Source: Lepeophtheirus salmonis (lineage: Eukaryota; Arthropoda; Copepoda; Siphonostomatoida; Caligidae). From it: 64,000 nt of DNA. Under the pieces are notes generated by a model. It was given only the letters and a program-made list of their open reading frames with translations. It was not told where the DNA came from and made no database searches. The stretch covers positions 15,810,001 through 15,874,000 of the forward strand of contig NC_052136.2 of NCBI RefSeq assembly GCF_016086655.4, given 5' to 3'. Position 1 is the first letter of the stretch, and each line of letters begins with the position of its first letter. Made by a program: the position numbers and the translations under genes. Positions 11,345 to 23,189 of the stretch are shown here, piece by piece.

Positions 11345-13680
11345 CTTATTACTCAGAGATGCAGAATTTACATTCACAATCCGTGCCCCGAGTTATTTTT
11401 TAGCATATAGAGACACTTTGATGGTTAGAAACGCGGTAACAGTGGAAATTAACCTGATTTTGATTGCCGATATTACCCAAAGATTTTGTCAGCATCATTT
11501 TTACTTTTCAGGTGCGTAAACAATGCTCATACCTTATTCAATTTGCGTTGAATTGTCTATACATAAAACTATCGGTGCACCAAACAATTTAAATAATTTT
11601 CCTTATAAATACATATGCCTTATACCTTAATTTTTATTATAAAAACAATAGTGTAGTATTTACATACATATACTCGCATAATATATTCATGAACAAGGCT
11701 AATATGTTTCCCATGTATATACTCATGTATACAGAGAATAGATATTCTTATATACATATGTTTCATTTTAAATTCATTCCCAATAATTTATTTCGGTTTT
11801 CATCATAAATCAATATATACTTTTTATTTATAGAATTTATGACTTTTAATTAAAATTATTTATACTTTGACCAAATAATGCTATTTGCAATGTACATATG
11901 TGTGTGTATCTTTTAAAACCAAATGAATTTTGTCTTACAACTGTTTATTATTTTATGAGAAATATTTATTGGTTTCTTTATTTATATTTATTGTGGGGTA
12001 CTATTATACAGATAGAGAATAATAATAAACCAAACGTAAATTGTAAAATTGCATAATCTTATTGAGACTTTGAAATTGAATTGCAATATGATGATTTGTT
12101 TGTTTGTTTTTTCATTGCAAAAATAATATATATTTTTGCAAAAAAATATTTTTTTGTAGGGGAGACTTACGATAGTTGTATCGCTTTTGTTTTTTCCTCA
12201 ATAACTAAAAAAAAAGATTTGATTTATAATCACCAAAATTTTAAATAACACATTAAAAAGTTATACGATTTCATATTTTTTACAGTAAATTGTATTTAAA
12301 TGTGACCTGTTAAATTTAGACATTCTTCGTAGACATAGAGGACTGTAAGAGTGAAAAAAGTATGGGCTTTAAATTAAGAAAAGTATATTTAAAAATATTC
12401 TTTAGCAATAAATTACATTGGTGTTTAAACTTTTGATTTATTAACTCTCAATGTATTAATGCTGATTAAGATGTACAATGTACATCATAAATTTATTTTT
12501 AAGATTACTAATTACATTATACAACAAAATTTAAGTATTGGAATGGTCTTGTTATTTCTGCCATAAACACGAAATTGGTTTGTAATATGTTCATTCACAG
12601 TAAGTTTTGCCATCAGCGTTTTTTTATTTAAATCACATTTTTAGAGTATTATTTTGAATAATCGATTCAAGGCCATTTTTTGAAATCAAATAATTTTATA
12701 CAACTTTATTTAAAAAGAAAATAACAATTCATAAATCACACTCCAGCCTTCGAAAGGTAAAATCTGTATTATGTTATCTGATCCGCTTTTCGTATAAATT
12801 GTTTCTTATCATACGAAAATCAAGTAAAATGAAACGTCATATTTGGAGCAAATACCTTATTATTACAGAAAAATTTAAAAAATAGTTTCTTCTTTAGAAC
12901 TAGAAAAGTTTTTCTGTCCAAAAAAAATCGATTTTGATTGATTTTCTCTTTCCCACTTTTAATTTTTAATTGAACATTTAACACATATGTAGTTTAGAAT
13001 CATATGACTTTTTTAAGCCTTATTTACAATAAGTAAATTATTTGACAAATTAAATAAAAATAAATCGATTGGATGACTTACATTTAATCAATAAATAAGG
13101 TGCAAATACTTTGGATATGAAAAATATTTATGTTTAAAACCTTATTGTTTTTAAAATATTAATTATCTATTAAAATTTATTCGAATGTCTAATTTAACTA
13201 TATTTAATTTAAAACATTTTTACACCACCTTACATTGGATATTTATTAGATATTCTATAAGAAACTTTCATTGCAAAACTGAGAAAATCCATCATAATTT
13301 GATTTTTTTTTAGACGACAAATATTTTGAAGTTGTATTATTAGTTTTTTTAGCTCTATTGTGCAGCAATAAAAAAATATGAATAATTTTTTGCTTCAATA
13401 TATGATCCTTTGTTATTACTTATTTTTGTATGACTAGAGACATTTAGTAGAAAAAGTTTTTAAGATAAATAATTTATCTTTTGAATGATGGAATGTTTTT
13501 TACCAACTGTTTTTACCATAATTTTTTTTTATATTTTATTTAATTTCCAAAAATGGCTTTCAATCGAAATTAATAAAAAAAGTGATTTTTCAATTGAAAA
13601 AAAGTTCAAAGGCCAAACCTACTAAAATTGAAAATTTTGAATTTAGAAGCCAAACTTTATTGGATTATACGCATATAACC
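11345..13680. other. A+T-rich stretch without recognisable genes
   Basis: No coding-like frame, transposase motif or repeat with a partner in the window was recognised. Confidence 0.5.
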
Positions 13681-13684
13681 TGCT

Positions 13685-14056
13685 TTGGAAGGTTGTAAAA
13701 GCAAGGATCAAAGTGGAATATTTTATAAATTCCAACATCTTTTTCAAGGGTTTCATAATCAATATAGCAAATTGAGATATGGCTATGTGATCAAATTTCA
13801 ATTACTACTAATCTTCACTGCTTTGAATAATACCATCTATTTAATTTTAAAGAATAAACAATCTTGCCTATGCAAAGTCTTGGGATGGGATCATCATGTA
13901 ACAATTCTCTATATATTGCTTCCGTTACTCCTTTTTTGTTCCCTGTTAACGTCGCTCGAATGTTTTTCTTTATTTCTTCCAATTTTGTCCTCATACTGGA
14001 AAAAGATGTTTCCTCCACTTTCAGATACAATAAACTATAAAGTACTTTACAAGTAA
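13685..14056 (-). pseudogene. Unassigned minus-strand coding-like relic
   Basis: The minus strand is open for 71 codons from an ATG (14030 to 13815) with balanced, charged composition (TKLEEIKKNIRATLTGNKK, then ELLHDDPIPRL). Past the stop, a frame near 13690-13770 again looks protein-like (LEKDVGIYKIFHFDP). The longer 123-codon plus-strand ORF over the same bases is hydrophobic and looks like its shadow. I do not recognise the family. It could be a decayed retroelement or a host exon. No good splice sites bound it. Confidence 0.25.
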
Positions 14057-14330
14057 TAGTATTTGTACAAAGAGATCTAATTACCCCTCAAAATCAGTTT
14101 TTTTAATATCTCTAAGAAAATTTATGTAAATGAAAGACTTCTATCGTAATAATTTGCATTATCCTATATTCAGTGTGAAATATGAAAGTCGTGCAAATTA
14201 AGGCTTTTATTGAGAGTTACTGAAATGTTCTAAAGAATTACTTTCTTTTAGAGTTATCCACAAATGTAAGCAAACAACTTAAAATATTTAAAAATGATCA
14301 TGAATTTCCAAATTCTTCCCAAAAAGGAAG

Positions 14331-14700
14331 ATGAATCTTTCGAATAACTTCTTGGTGGACCCAAAGATGATCAGGAAAGCCCTGAGTGACTGAAGGAGTT
14401 ATCCTATTTCTGTAGAAATTGTGAGATAATAGCAAAAGGTCAAAGGAAGAAGGTACATATTTTTTTTATTTTTGCCCTTGGGCAATGTGGACTCACTCAA
14501 GCCCAGGCTGTAACCCCTTGGACTAGGATATCTGAGGCCTTGTCGAGAAGAAGTGCAGTACAGGTTGTAATTAAGTCTGAAGGGTTTTATTCAGAAGGAA
14601 TAGACCAATATATCCGGACATGGACTTTATCAAAACATATGCAATTCGTTCAGGGCCCAGATTTAGGCCATGATTGGCTCTGATGAAGACCCCTTATAAA
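14331..14700 (+). pseudogene. Mariner relic lacking its catalytic core
   Basis: The relic opens with a helix-turn-helix segment (NNFLVDPKMIRKALSD), matching the second DNA-binding motif of mariner transposases. Within about 100 bases it runs into the C-terminal third: THSSPGCNPLD (equivalent of SSPDxNPLDY, but with G in place of the third catalytic aspartate), GLVEKK, then MDFIKTYA and FRP near the end. About 450 bases expected between these parts, with the first two catalytic aspartates, are absent. Several stops and frame changes are present. It is a non-functional internal-deletion derivative. Confidence 0.7.
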
Positions 14701-14865
14701 ACATAATTTTATATAAATGAAGAAACAATTGTTACTGTGTACTTTTTAAGGAACTTGGACAGGTTGATCATATGTGAAAATTTTACGATTTACCTTTCCA
14801 CACTATATGTAATTATTTTTTTAAATATTTGGCTTTAGCTTTTTTGATGTTCGAGAGAAAGGGTA

Positions 14866-14892
14866 TGTTGCAACTCTTCCCGTTTCCCCACT
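14866..14892 (-). repeat. GTTGCAAC transposon-end motif, copy 2
   Basis: On the minus strand this reads GGGGAAACGGGAAGAGTTGC followed by AACATACCC, close to the start of the copy at 62935. It probably marks the end of a DNA element extending to lower coordinates. Confidence 0.35.
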
Positions 14893-14899
14893 AGATATA

Positions 14900-16765
14900 T
14901 ATGGATAAAAATCGTACAATAAATATATAGACAAATAAAAATGTATAACTTTTCATTAAAGGTCTGTCGTTCATTATTGTATACAAAATTAAAAAAATAA
15001 GGGAAGAACATAAAAATGTGACCTTTGAATTATTTTCTGAGAAAAAAAAAAACTTGTCCATTTGCAAGGTTCATTAAAAACTAGGGAGGAGAAGTAGGGA
15101 ATTAATTTTAAAAGTCATTTCCTTGAACTTGTAAGAAGTTCGATGTATCTAACTTAGCTACCCAATGTGTTGTAGTCTATATATGTATGTACAAGCCCTC
15201 TCATGACAAAGTTCAAAAGAACGCCGATGCAGATTCCGTCGTCCTTGACGTTGAAACTTGATTGATGTATGATAATTTGATATTTTGTTCATTTAAGTAT
15301 ATTCATAGTAGATGACTTCTATTTACTAGTTGTTGAATTTGACATCTTGTTTTAATTACCATCATTCCTTGGGGGTCATACATATTTGAAATCTGCAGAA
15401 AATTCTCGCTCTTCAGTTGACCTTTTTTTAGAACAAAAATTACATAACAAAATGTTTTTTATAGAATTATTTCTTACAAACATAAGAAATTTGAAATATA
15501 CAGAAAAAAATAATAATATTAGGCACTACACACCCCACCCCCCACCTTCTCAAAAACAAGAATATTGACAAGAATTACTTCGTTATCAATTTTCAATTGT
15601 TATCTGAATACTATAATGATATCTCATGATCACATTATGCAATACCTTAATTCCTTAGAAAAACATTTTTTTTGATAAACGGAAGCAAGATTTGATAATA
15701 TTATGAAAATTGATACTTATTTACCGTTCAGCTGCAACGCCAGGCCAATTGACTTCAATGTGCCCTTAGTGAACCGTTTATTTCCTACTAAATAAGTCTC
15801 TAGAAACAAAAATACTTACTTATGTTCGTATATTGAAAATACACAAAATATAATCGAGTCTCAGACATAAAAATTAAATTTCTAATATTATATTGAATAT
15901 TATTCAGTAATGTACATTTGGCCCTTTGTTGTCTGTTCTTTATTTCTCATTGAGGATTAAAATGCAGGGATAAAAGTTAAGTCATAAAATAAACAAATTC
16001 AAGCCCCTGTAAAATATATTTTTTTAAACAACAAACTTCAGAAAATGAATCAGGATAATTTTTGGAGAAGTTATTAAAATATTATTTTTTACTATTATAT
16101 TTAAAATGATATGATAGTTAGTTCAGTTTGAAATAATTTGACTACATTATCGACTTTATGAAGTCAATATCTTTAAGTATGTACTAAATTGTATATACAT
16201 TTAATCGAGATTTGAGCATTGAGACATTTAAAAAATCATGCATTGGGTTGGAACAAATTCATATTCCAGAAACGTAGTTTTCATTTAAACTTCAATTAAA
16301 TCCCATTAACTAGATTAATGAACAAATAAAGATTATTACCATTTCAAACTTTTCTAATAAAATAATCAAATATACCAAATTTGTAGTTTTTGCATTAAGC
16401 AAACTCGAATTTGATAGATATTTAAAATAAAAGCATGTTTCTAAAAAATATAATTTTATAACTATGATAAAGAAGAAAATATTTCAGCTTCAAAAATGCT
16501 TATTTTTCTGTTGTTTTTTAAAATGTAGATTTGAAACTAATCGATGACACTTAAATGTTAACATTTACTGTAAAAATTTAGCAAATAAGCTTATAGTTTT
16601 GTTTTGTAAACCCAGTACTTTTGTGATACCAAGATACTGAGGTACGGAACTCGAAGATGCAATCAAACCCCTCTATTGGTCACCGTGTAACCAAATGTCG
16701 TCGTCATATCAATTTTTTAAATCTCGCGTAATATACAGACAAAACACGTCAATTAAGTCATATTT
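14900..16765. other. A+T-rich stretch without recognisable genes
   Basis: Nothing recognisable was found. A minus-strand ATG frame at about 15836-15880 ends at a GTAAGT (15822-15828) and could be a chance first exon, but I do not trust it. Confidence 0.45.
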
Positions 16766-16772
16766 CGTAACA

Positions 16773-17230
16773 ATGGAAGAACTATTCTCGGATCTGCCGG
16801 AGATTCATTTCACAAAGGAGGAACGGAAATACGCCGTAGTTATGTGTTTAATTAATAATGAAGGACAAATCAGGAACTGTGACATCTCTTATACCACTGG
16901 AGATGACAATGATTCTTTGCAACCGAACTCTGCACCATGCCACGTGCCACGTGTCCAACAATTTTCTTGCCTGGGTTGATACTAATTGCTAAGACCACGT
17001 AACTAAGGACAAGTTGCCCCCTGTAGCCCCAATCTTAATCCAATGGAGTATTACTTTCTAGTGGGCTACCTAGAGGCACACACTAATAGACGTGCCCAAA
17101 CGAGTAACACAAGTCAGGTGGCCGCCACAAGTCAGCCATTCCCAGTGACCTAACCATCAATGCATGTCCCCGCTTCAGAGGTCGTATTGAGTTTCTGATA
17201 GAGGCTGAAGCCCTTACTTATAGCGAGTAA
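16773..17230 (+). pseudogene. Mariner relic, internally deleted
   Basis: An ATG frame (FTKEERKYAVVMCLI) gives a possible N-terminus. It then jumps to the second catalytic block (QPNSAPCHVPRVQQFSC, where Q-D is replaced by P-N). This is followed in shifted frames by SPNLNPMEYYF (third catalytic aspartate changed to asparagine), VGYLEAHTNRR, and a C-terminus FRGRIEFLIEAEALTYSE with its stop at 17230. These match the usual order of mariner C-terminal landmarks. The first catalytic block is deleted and both remaining acidic positions are altered, so it cannot be active. A TIR-like sequence at 17651-17668 may be its right end, though a host-like exon lies between. Confidence 0.75.
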
Positions 17231-17479
17231 CCTTCAAGACACTTAACCTAGAATGACTCACTTTTATCATTGAAAAATAAATGTATTTAAAATCATGGAT
17301 TATATTAGGTTTTTTTGTAAATAGAAGAGAGGGCGCTGATTTCATCTTTAGAACAATATTATCAACACTAAATTTTTTTTAGGGAAACTTAGTATAGTAA
17401 ACAAGGCACTCAAGATAAATTATAATCTAGAACTCGATTGGTTTGATTCTTGGTCCTCAATACAAGGATATATACTTAC

Positions 17480-17583
17480 ATTATGTATTGGATGCACGGT
17501 CCTGCCAAGGCTTCTGGCACTGTGTGGCTGAGGTTATCAAGATAGGCTGGTTCATTTGAATGATTAAATGTAGGTTTCAAATA
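17480..17583 (-). CDS. Internal exon of an unidentified minus-strand gene
   Basis: On the minus strand a strong acceptor (TTTATTTATTTTTAG) precedes 104 bases that are open in only one frame, and a strong donor (AT|GTAAGTATA, 17474-17479) follows. The reading frame starts in phase 0 and encodes 34 codons plus two bases, including EPAYLDNLSHTVPEALAG and PCIQYI. Composition is balanced and G+C-richer than the flanks. I do not recognise the protein. Neighbouring exons are not certain; a coding-like patch at 18696-18793 lies upstream on the same strand but its phase does not join cleanly. The mariner relic at 16773-17230 would lie in the downstream intron. Confidence 0.55.
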
Positions 17584-17650
17584 CTAAAAATAAATAAAGT
17601 TTTATCCTTTCTAGTTTGTTTGTATAACACTTATAAGATTTTCCTAATTT

Positions 17651-17668
17651 ATATGGACCACCCTGTAT
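17651..17668. repeat. Mariner-type terminal repeat remnant
   Basis: ATGGACCACCCTGTATA is typical of the outer end of some Tc1/mariner inverted repeats (…GGxCCACCCTGTATA). I found no reverse-complement partner on the left, so the element it bounds is incomplete. Confidence 0.4.
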
Positions 17669-17909
17669 ATTCTTTGAGGGGTTGTAGTCCCTAAAAAATA
17701 TACAATTCTGTTGTTTATTACATTCTGTGCAGATTAGTCACTCGTCTTTGAAATCCCCTTTTTGAAACAGACTCTGGACGAGATAAAATATATCAAGTAC
17801 ATCTGTTTTGGTTTGAAGATTGGATCCCAAAAAAATGAAGTCCATAATTATAACATGGAGTTCTTAAAGTTTAGTTTTTTGTTGAGTTTGTATATGAAAA
17901 GTAGTTATC

Positions 17910-18022
17910 GAGGCAGAGTCAAGTTGCAAGTCTTTAATTGTGAGATCAAGTCAAGTTACAAATCTTCAAAATATATAAAAAAGTCCAAGTAGAATTTCAA
18001 GTCTAAATCCAAGTCTCCACCG
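17910..18022 (+). repeat. Degenerate CAAGTC/TCAAGT low-complexity repeat
   Basis: Irregular repeats of AGTCAAGTTGCAAGTC, TCAAGTCAAGTTACAA, GTCCAAGTAG and TCTAAATCCAAGTC occur here. Related GACTCG-type decay is seen at 4431-4450 and 47335-47640. Confidence 0.45.
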
Positions 18023-18695
18023 CTAATAATTTTTAAAAATACTTTATATTTTACTAATTTTATATTTGCAATAGGTACAGAAGTTTAATTGCAGCTTTTT
18101 TTCCTAAATGGAAAAAATTAAGTCGAAAAATATTTTGACATTGCCAAACCCATATAAAGTTACTATTTATTTTATACATTAGAAGAACCCTTTTCAAAAG
18201 AATACACATTTATGTGGGTATAGAAAAGAAAATTGGGCGGTCATGTTATTTACAGATATTTGCATTACTTATTGTTATGAAAAAATAAGAACAGAATTAT
18301 GGATATCAGGGTATTGACTTTTTACATCATATTTCCAAGCTTTTAATGAATATTTTTTTGTTTTTTTTGTAATATTTTAAAGAAGTATAATTCTAAAGTG
18401 CTTAAAGAAATAAAACGTCGAGCACATAATGATTTTAAATTTATATCATAAGCTTATATATGTTACATATATACTTTTTTATATATAAATATTATCACAA
18501 TTACTTTAATACAAAATTATGATGCGGATTTAACTTTGTATTGAAGTGATCCTGAAGACCTTTCAAGAATACAAATTATTTGTAATACAGTCGTTGGGTG
18601 GCTTGAAGATATGAAATATTACCCATAGAAATCATGAATAAATTTAACAACTTGTAGTATTTAGCAAAAGATAAATTATAAATGATTATACTTAC

Positions 18696-18793
18696 ATTTT
18701 TGATAAAATATGATCATCTTAACAGATATCCATGGTGTCTATCTGGATCACAGCCGTACCTTTCATTTTTTGAACACACTCTTGAGCATAATA
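18696..18793 (-). other. Coding-like patch, possible exon
   Basis: On the minus strand one frame reads QECVQKMKGTAVIQIDTMD and then a stop at 18719-18721. A second frame reads CSKNERYGCDPDRHHGYLL and then a stop. A GTAAGT donor lies at 18690-18695, but every frame has a stop before it, so an internal exon ending there is not supported. It could be a terminal exon or a decayed one. The family is not recognised. Confidence 0.25.
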
Positions 18794-18799
18794 CATTTT

Positions 18800-20045
18800 T
18801 TGATATAGCTATAACATATGTTTAAAAACCAAGTACGATTTGTACATTTATTTAGGAAACTATTAAATTAAAAAATATTTTTTAATATATGTTTATTTGT
18901 CAAGACCCTAAAATATAAAAAACTGCACGTTAAGATATCACAGGAATATCTTAATTTTAAAGTCAATCCTGATTTAATAAGTTTTATATAATATTTTTAA
19001 ATGTGTCACTATATGAAATGGCCATATCTAGTTTTCGAATATAAAGCTTAAAAAATAGAGAACCTGGTATAGGAGGTCACATGAATTAAGCCATTGTCTC
19101 TTCAGTTTTCTTTTCCAGACCGCTTTATATGAGTAGGTAAGACTGTATATTCAAGGCAATGACCTTTTCAAATAGTTTATGCATGATATTTTGCAAGTTT
19201 TTATCAACCATAAGATATGTATGTCATATATAGCTTATAATTTATCAATTTAAACTATAGTCAATGAATTTTAAAAACAAGTCAAAAAGTTATATATAAC
19301 ACAAGGTGTGTACTTGTAGGAAAGACTGTAAATAGTATAATAAGTGGTTTTTTCTACTTATTTATTAGTACATTCATAAATATAATTTTTCTCTCTCTTA
19401 AGATACACAATACTACCAAATATATACATAGGTACACCGTTCCGTTGTTGATGCTAAATATAGCTTGTCATTGTGTTTTATTAAATAGAAATGATAGATC
19501 ATAAACTGTTTAAATATATGGTAGGTTCGGTCTTAAATAGTGTGATGTACATACACTTGAAAGACTTTCAAACTATTAATAAATAAGAAGGTGGCAAGTA
19601 TTTATTGCCAGTAATTGTTGTGCAAGATAATATATATTAGTGCTGGATTCAAGTATTATTCAAACTCGCTCTAAATGTTTTTAGAAATGTGATACTTTTA
19701 TTAAATTGGATTAACCCTTAAAAAATAAGCAGTATTTCATTTAATTCTTTATCATACAGAACACCTATTGGCCCAGCCAGCCATCGTTTAGTGACTTTGT
19801 TTTCCACTCAAGATGATAAAAAAAGTTAAATTTTGTATATTTTTATTGTAATATTATATTTTACATACATACAAACACAACCAACATAGGGTATAACACC
19901 AATGGGTCTCTTAAGGCTATAGGAAGACTTTTACACTTATTTACAAAAATTAAACCATTAATATTATAGTATAAGTAGAGTCATAGAAGTTCCCATATTT
20001 ACACAGAATAAAGTTTAACCTATTCAAAGTTTTGTCCCCATCAGC
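18800..20045. other. A+T-rich stretch without recognisable genes
   Basis: No coding-like frame or mobile-element landmark was seen. Confidence 0.5.
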
Positions 20046-20049
20046 TTAT

Positions 20050-20470
20050 TTCAATGGTACTTAAACGATAAGAATTAAGCTACTAACAGGAAAAAAAGAG
20101 AATATACCATTGTTACGCAATTTTTGTGTTCTTTGGTATATGAATCGGTGAACTACAACATACATACAGAATTGGTACTCAAATCTTGCAGTCGCAGTCA
20201 ATTACAATTTTGTAACAGTTAACTTTAACTACACGGTTTCATTAAATAACCAAATGACAGCTGAAACAAAAATAAACTAGTTCTGTTTTGATCACATTTT
20301 TCTGAGTATCAAAATATTGGAGCAACGATATAAAAGGCAACATTTGTGGTATCTGTTACGCACTGGTGGCAGTGCCGAATAGCTGCAGAGACCTGCGGCA
20401 TATTGATAGCAACTACCTACGACATGAAAAGGTATATTAAGGATGGCATACAGACAAGAAGAGCCCATAG
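20050..20470 (+). pseudogene. Mariner 5' region and first helix-turn-helix
   Basis: The last 130 bases encode, with frame changes, the first helix-turn-helix of a mariner transposase (RQHLWYLLRTGGSAE, then ATTYDMKRYIKDGIQTRRA). The upstream 280 bases align in order with the 5' part of the copy at 33985-34350, including CCAAATGACAGCTGAAACAA and the spacing to the AAAGGCAAC start. The two are copies of one family. No catalytic or C-terminal part follows, so this is a 5' fragment. Confidence 0.6.
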
Positions 20471-20479
20471 GATAAAACT

Positions 20480-21555
20480 TTTATAAGTTTTGGAAAATTC
20501 AACTCTTTTTTTACCTCAATTAACACTAAAAATACCATTTTTTTAATTTTACTGTTTGTCATACTTCAACTATTGGTACAGTCAACCATGGTTTTGTGAC
20601 TATGTTTATACTTCTACATTTATGTTAAATGAAACACAGATTAAATTTCATACGCATGATATAATACTCTAACTATACAAGGTTTTATAAAATGAAACTG
20701 TTATTTTCTAAGTCCACGTTTAATTTTCATTCGATTCTGAAATTTATTATTTTATCTTCTAAGAAATTGTTTATTTTTAAAAATTTAGCAATTTGTAATA
20801 AATAATTATTTTAGTAGAACAAAAACACTTTCAAAAGAATGTTCCTTTAAATAGATTTTTCTCACCATTTTTTCAATAATGGAAAATAGCTGAACTAACA
20901 GAAGATGTCTAACCTTTTTATCCGTTTAAAACAAACTAAGAATAAAAAATGGATGATATTGTCAATATACGTTGTAGACAAGTGTACTAACATAAAAATA
21001 TATTTGAGTATCAAATTTGAATTGAATTCTGCGTTAGAAAATGAATTTTTGACCAGTGTATATAAATACTAAATCATTGCTAAGAATAACAATGTGCCTA
21101 GTAATAGCTTATAGACATATTTACAGACCTTAAGACCTATTTGGCTAGCTTCGTAAAACTTAGAAACTTCAACTGACATGAAGTTATCCGATAACAGCAC
21201 TCTCAGGTAATATATACTTATCTATAGAATATCGTGGACCCCAAAATAAACAGCAACATTTTCCGGATAGCATTTCAAGGGTCTCAAATGCCATCAAAAC
21301 GTAGTAAGTACTTGTAGTCACAAAAGAAAATTATAATTATACACTAAGTTGCTGATTAATACGATGAATAGTTTATGAGTATTTTATATCTCCATTCATC
21401 ATTCAATGTAGGTGGTGATGCTACAATGTCAGACAGGTTTGAGTCTGTAAGAAAAAAGGTACTTTATGGACTTTTACTTCCAAATGTAATTTTGCTTGTA
21501 ATAACGATAAGTACAAATATATATGTATACGTAGATAAATAAATAAAATATGAAT
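20480..21555. other. A+T-rich stretch without recognisable genes
   Basis: A short frame TDMKLSDNSTLR ends at a donor-like CAG|GTAATA near 21208, but it is too short to support an exon. Confidence 0.4.
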
Positions 21556-21561
21556 GGTTTA

Positions 21562-21757
21562 CAGTAATACCTCAAGATACGAGTATCTCGTGAATTGAGT
21601 TCTTTGAGATAAAATTGGGTTCTGAGATAAAATTTGTATTATCATTCGAGTTTTTTTTAAAGCAAAAGCAAAACAAGTTATTTCTTATGGTCTAAATTAC
21701 TATGAGATGCATGCTCCGTCTCAGAACGAATTAAACTCATGTTTCAAAGTATGTTGT
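21562..21757. mobile_element. Tigger/pogo-like MITE
   Basis: The left end CAGTAATACCTCAAGATACG, preceded by TA, resembles the pogo/Tigger terminal motif in which CAG is followed by TACCTC and TACGAG. About 150 bases on, AGAACGAATTAAACTCATG followed by TTTCAAAGTATG is its degraded reverse complement. The element is about 195 bp with no ORF, so it would depend on a transposase supplied elsewhere. The left terminus is clearer than the right. Confidence 0.5.
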
Positions 21758-21764
21758 GTTTGCT

Positions 21765-22830
21765 CTAATATAAGATTATTCGGAGCAAAAAAATCTGATC
21801 TATTTAATTTATGGCATTTTTGGCTAAATACGATTTCTGAAACATATTGAAGTTAACAAAGGAAGGCAATTGAACAGCATTTTTTATACCTTGTCACCCT
21901 TACATATATATTTTTTTTCTATGCCATATCGTTGCTTTCTTTCAAATCCTAATATGAGTAATTCCTTGAAGTATGTAATCGAACTTTAATATTTATATTT
22001 TAGTAATATATAACTTTGTTTACCCATAGTAGTTGTTATATATGATATCAGCGAAAAATGGAACATATATGTAACCTGGATATCTTATCCTTACGAATCC
22101 ATAGATGAAAATAGTAGTTGGATAAAAGAATTATACATAACAAATTATTTACTAACTTATTATCTTTAATTAGATATATTTTCCCCTTCATAAATATCCC
22201 GTTTCTATACTAATCATTGCAGCAGATAAATAATAGGACCATAATAAACATTGGTCAAAACTTCTATAATTAGTTGGAGAATTTTCTAATGACTCAATTG
22301 AGAGTGGAGCAAGGAAATTTCGGTTTCTGGGTGGATAGTTACCTCATGAAAATAACGGAAAATAATAATAAAAGTTCATTCACGCAAAGTATATAATATG
22401 CAAAAAAAGAAAAAAACAAATACTGATTATTTGCACAAACGTGGTTTTGTAGCCTGTGGCTATATTTTCTCTTGATGTAAATCCAACAAACATTCTACAT
22501 AAATATGATTATATTCCTTCACGTTACCATCAAGATTTGTCATAGTGAATAAGTTAGCCTTGATCTCTACAGATTTAAATCAGTGTAATACGATATAATC
22601 CTTTGGAACGGTTTGTTCTTTTACTCTTTTCAAATTTTGATTAGGCCTTGTGCCAAAGAATTGTAATGTAGTATTCAAAAATATATATGCCAAATTTAAT
22701 ACTGCTATAATGTCCTTTCTAGGTTGCACATCTTGATCAAAGTTTGAAAAATAAAACATATTTGGATAAACATTTTTCCATCATATAATATTTCTTTAAA
22801 TAATCCTAGGGAGCAAAATGGTAGCAAACC
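21765..22830. other. A+T-rich stretch without recognisable genes
   Basis: Nothing recognisable was found. The A/T run at about 22839-22855 (17 A on the minus strand) lies just downstream of the orphan fragment at 22907-23104 and could be a relic of a poly(A) tail. Confidence 0.4.
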
Positions 22831-22906
22831 GAGATTGTTTTTTTTTTTTTTTTGTAGAGTAAAAAGAAAGGCATTATCATTTTTTTTCTGATGAATGTTT
22901 ATCTCC

Positions 22907-23104
22907 TCAGCAATCAAAACAGTCCCTACATGACGGTTGGACTTGAGGATTTCCATTATTAATCACATATTTCCGACAATTGGCCTCTGCATTTTGGATA
23001 TCAAAATTATCTGGACGGAATACACGAAACCAAAATACTTCATTATTAGCTGTTACAATATCCACATTATTCACATTTCCAGCTGTCTGGCTTGTATTTT
23101 CACC
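22907..23104 (-). CDS. Orphan cysteine-bearing coding fragment
   Basis: The minus strand is open for 65 codons and ends in TGA at 22907-22909, with no ATG. The translation is strongly protein-like: VFWFRVFRPDNFDIQNAE, then NCRKYVINNGNP, then PSCRDCFDC just before the stop. In the same frame upstream of a TAA at 23105-23107 another protein-like run (TSKTDTSEEKTGRI) follows an acceptor-like CTTTTAG near 23186. This may be the end of a host gene, or a retrocopy, since a minus-strand A-run of 17 lies about 55 bases past the stop. I cannot name the family. Confidence 0.45.
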   Translation of the reverse strand, partial: GENTSQTAGNVNNVDIVTANNEVFWFRVFRPDNFDIQNAEANCRKYVINNGNPQVQPSCRDCFDC

Positions 23105-23189
23105 TTATTCGAAGAAAATATATAAAATGCGGCCTGTTTTTTCTTCGCTGGTGTCTGTTTTTGACGTGCACAGATAAACCAAAGTCTAA

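Noticed and set aside
13685..14056. 123-codon plus-strand ORF
   Set aside because: Hydrophobic composition without domains; the minus strand over the same bases looks more protein-like, so this is probably a shadow.
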